Positions 33,651-34,193 of a stretch of 34,193 nucleotides of DNA are shown here, in pieces. The stretch's first letter is position 1, and every line of letters begins with the position of its first letter. The translations under genes and the position numbers were made by a program. The DNA comes from Burkholderiales bacterium (GTDB lineage Bacteria; Pseudomonadota; Gammaproteobacteria; Burkholderiales; Casimicrobiaceae). The notes under the pieces were generated by a model that searched no databases, was not told the origin of the DNA, and worked only from the letters and a program-made list of their open reading frames with translations. The DNA lies in the NCBI GenBank assembly GCA_025935675.1, contig JAICUU010000010.1:1-34193 (forward strand), written 5' to 3'.

Positions 33651-34193
33651 CTACTTGACGTAAGCCGCGACGACCTTGTCGTACTCGCCGTTGGCGCGCG
33701 CGAGGTGCAGCCACTGGTCGACGAACGCCTTGAAGGCGACGTCGCCGCGCGGCGTCAAATAGGCCATCTCGCCGTACTGCAGCGGCTTGTCGGGGTTCAC
33801 CGCGCAAAGCCCGGGCCGCAGCTTCGCCTGCACCTTCGTCTCGACGGACTCCGAGATCATGAGGTCGGCGTGGCCCTTGAGGATCTCGTCGAAGATCGTC
33901 GTGTTGTCGTTGTAGATGACGATCTTCGCCTGCTTGAAGTTGGCGCGCGCGAACTTCTCGTTGCTGCCGCCGGGATTCTCGACGACCGTCACGCCCGGCT
34001 TGTCGATGTCGGCGATCGTCTGGAATTTCGCGACGTTCTCGCACCGGGTGATCGGCGCCTTGCCGTTGACCATGTACGGGTCGCTGAAGAACGCGCGCTT
34101 CTGGCGCTCGAGCGTGACGGAGATGCCGCCGACCGCGAGGTCGCACTTGTCGACGAAGTCGTCCATCAGCTTCGGCCACGAGGTCTTGACGAA
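33651..34193 (-). CDS. Periplasmic binding protein/cyclohexadienyl-dehydratase-like, 3' part
   Basis: Only the C-terminal 180 residues are in the window; the start lies past 34193. The sequence is a family 3 solute-binding domain: SWPKLMDDFVDKCDLAVGGI, ERQKRAFFSDPYMVNGKAPI, VENPGGSNEKFARANFKQAK, NTTIFDEILKGHADLMISES and FKAFVDQWLHLA. The GGSNEKFAR and TIFDEI patterns and the ending resemble PheC cyclohexadienyl dehydratase, a periplasmic enzyme for phenylalanine synthesis that evolved from amino-acid binding proteins. Whether this copy is an enzyme or a transport receptor cannot be decided without the N-terminus. A signal peptide is expected in the missing part. Confidence 0.9.
   Translation of the reverse strand, partial: FVKTSWPKLMDDFVDKCDLAVGGISVTLERQKRAFFSDPYMVNGKAPITRCENVAKFQTIADIDKPGVTVVENPGGSNEKFARANFKQAKIVIYNDNTTIFDEILKGHADLMISESVETKVQAKLRPGLCAVNPDKPLQYGEMAYLTPRGDVAFKAFVDQWLHLARANGEYDKVVAAYVK

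Overview
The window is very GC-rich, densely coding chromosomal DNA. Gene content (Tas-type aldo-keto reductase, RhlE helicase, PRC-barrel and CHRD proteins, a PheC-like binding protein, MalEFGK-type importer) and the codon bias suggest a free-living proteobacterium, most likely a betaproteobacterium of the Burkholderiales type. That placement is inference: there is no rRNA or other marker here. I see no tRNA, rRNA, CRISPR array, transposase, integrase or phage gene.

Left part (1-7.5 kb): a 41-bp tandem repeat; two divergent envelope-type genes (glycine-zipper/peptidoglycan-binding protein and PRC-barrel protein), each with a good terminator; a secreted unknown; a tight plus-strand run of five genes (GFA-type zinc protein, three-helix membrane protein, Sel1-repeat protein, SpoIIAA-like protein, YjbQ); an exported peroxiredoxin; an EamA-type exporter; and a DUF1993 protein.

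Middle (7.6-20 kb): a minus-strand DNA-repair pair, a metallo-beta-lactamase-fold exonuclease coupled by a GTGA overlap to an ATP-dependent DNA ligase, with a methyltransferase upstream and a membrane protein downstream. Next is the most coherent locus of the window: a Tat-exported sugar-type binding protein, two permeases, an ATPase and a cytoplasmic formylglycine-type sulfatase, read as one minus-strand unit. A LacI-family regulator is divergent, with a candidate operator and two candidate promoters between them. A small sulfotransferase lies tail-to-tail with the lacI gene. The simplest reading is uptake and intracellular desulfation of an unknown organic sulfate ester under LacI control.

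Right part (20-34.2 kb): DUF2721, an orphan type IV pilin-like protein, two aldo-keto reductases of different subfamilies, DUF3750, an S41-like peptidase, a second methyltransferase, RhlE, a luciferase-like monooxygenase overlapping rhlE by 101 bp, an ABC exporter, a sorbosone-dehydrogenase-like lipoprotein, a CHRD protein, a formyltransferase-like protein with an altered active site, and the 3' part of a periplasmic binding protein/PheC-like gene cut by the window edge.

Five copies of a dispersed intergenic element of about 103 bp, built from two inverted short palindromic repeats (REPIN-like), lie near 11.9, 16.6, 24.5, 29.6 and 31.8 kb. One sits between the binding-protein gene and the first permease gene of the importer operon.
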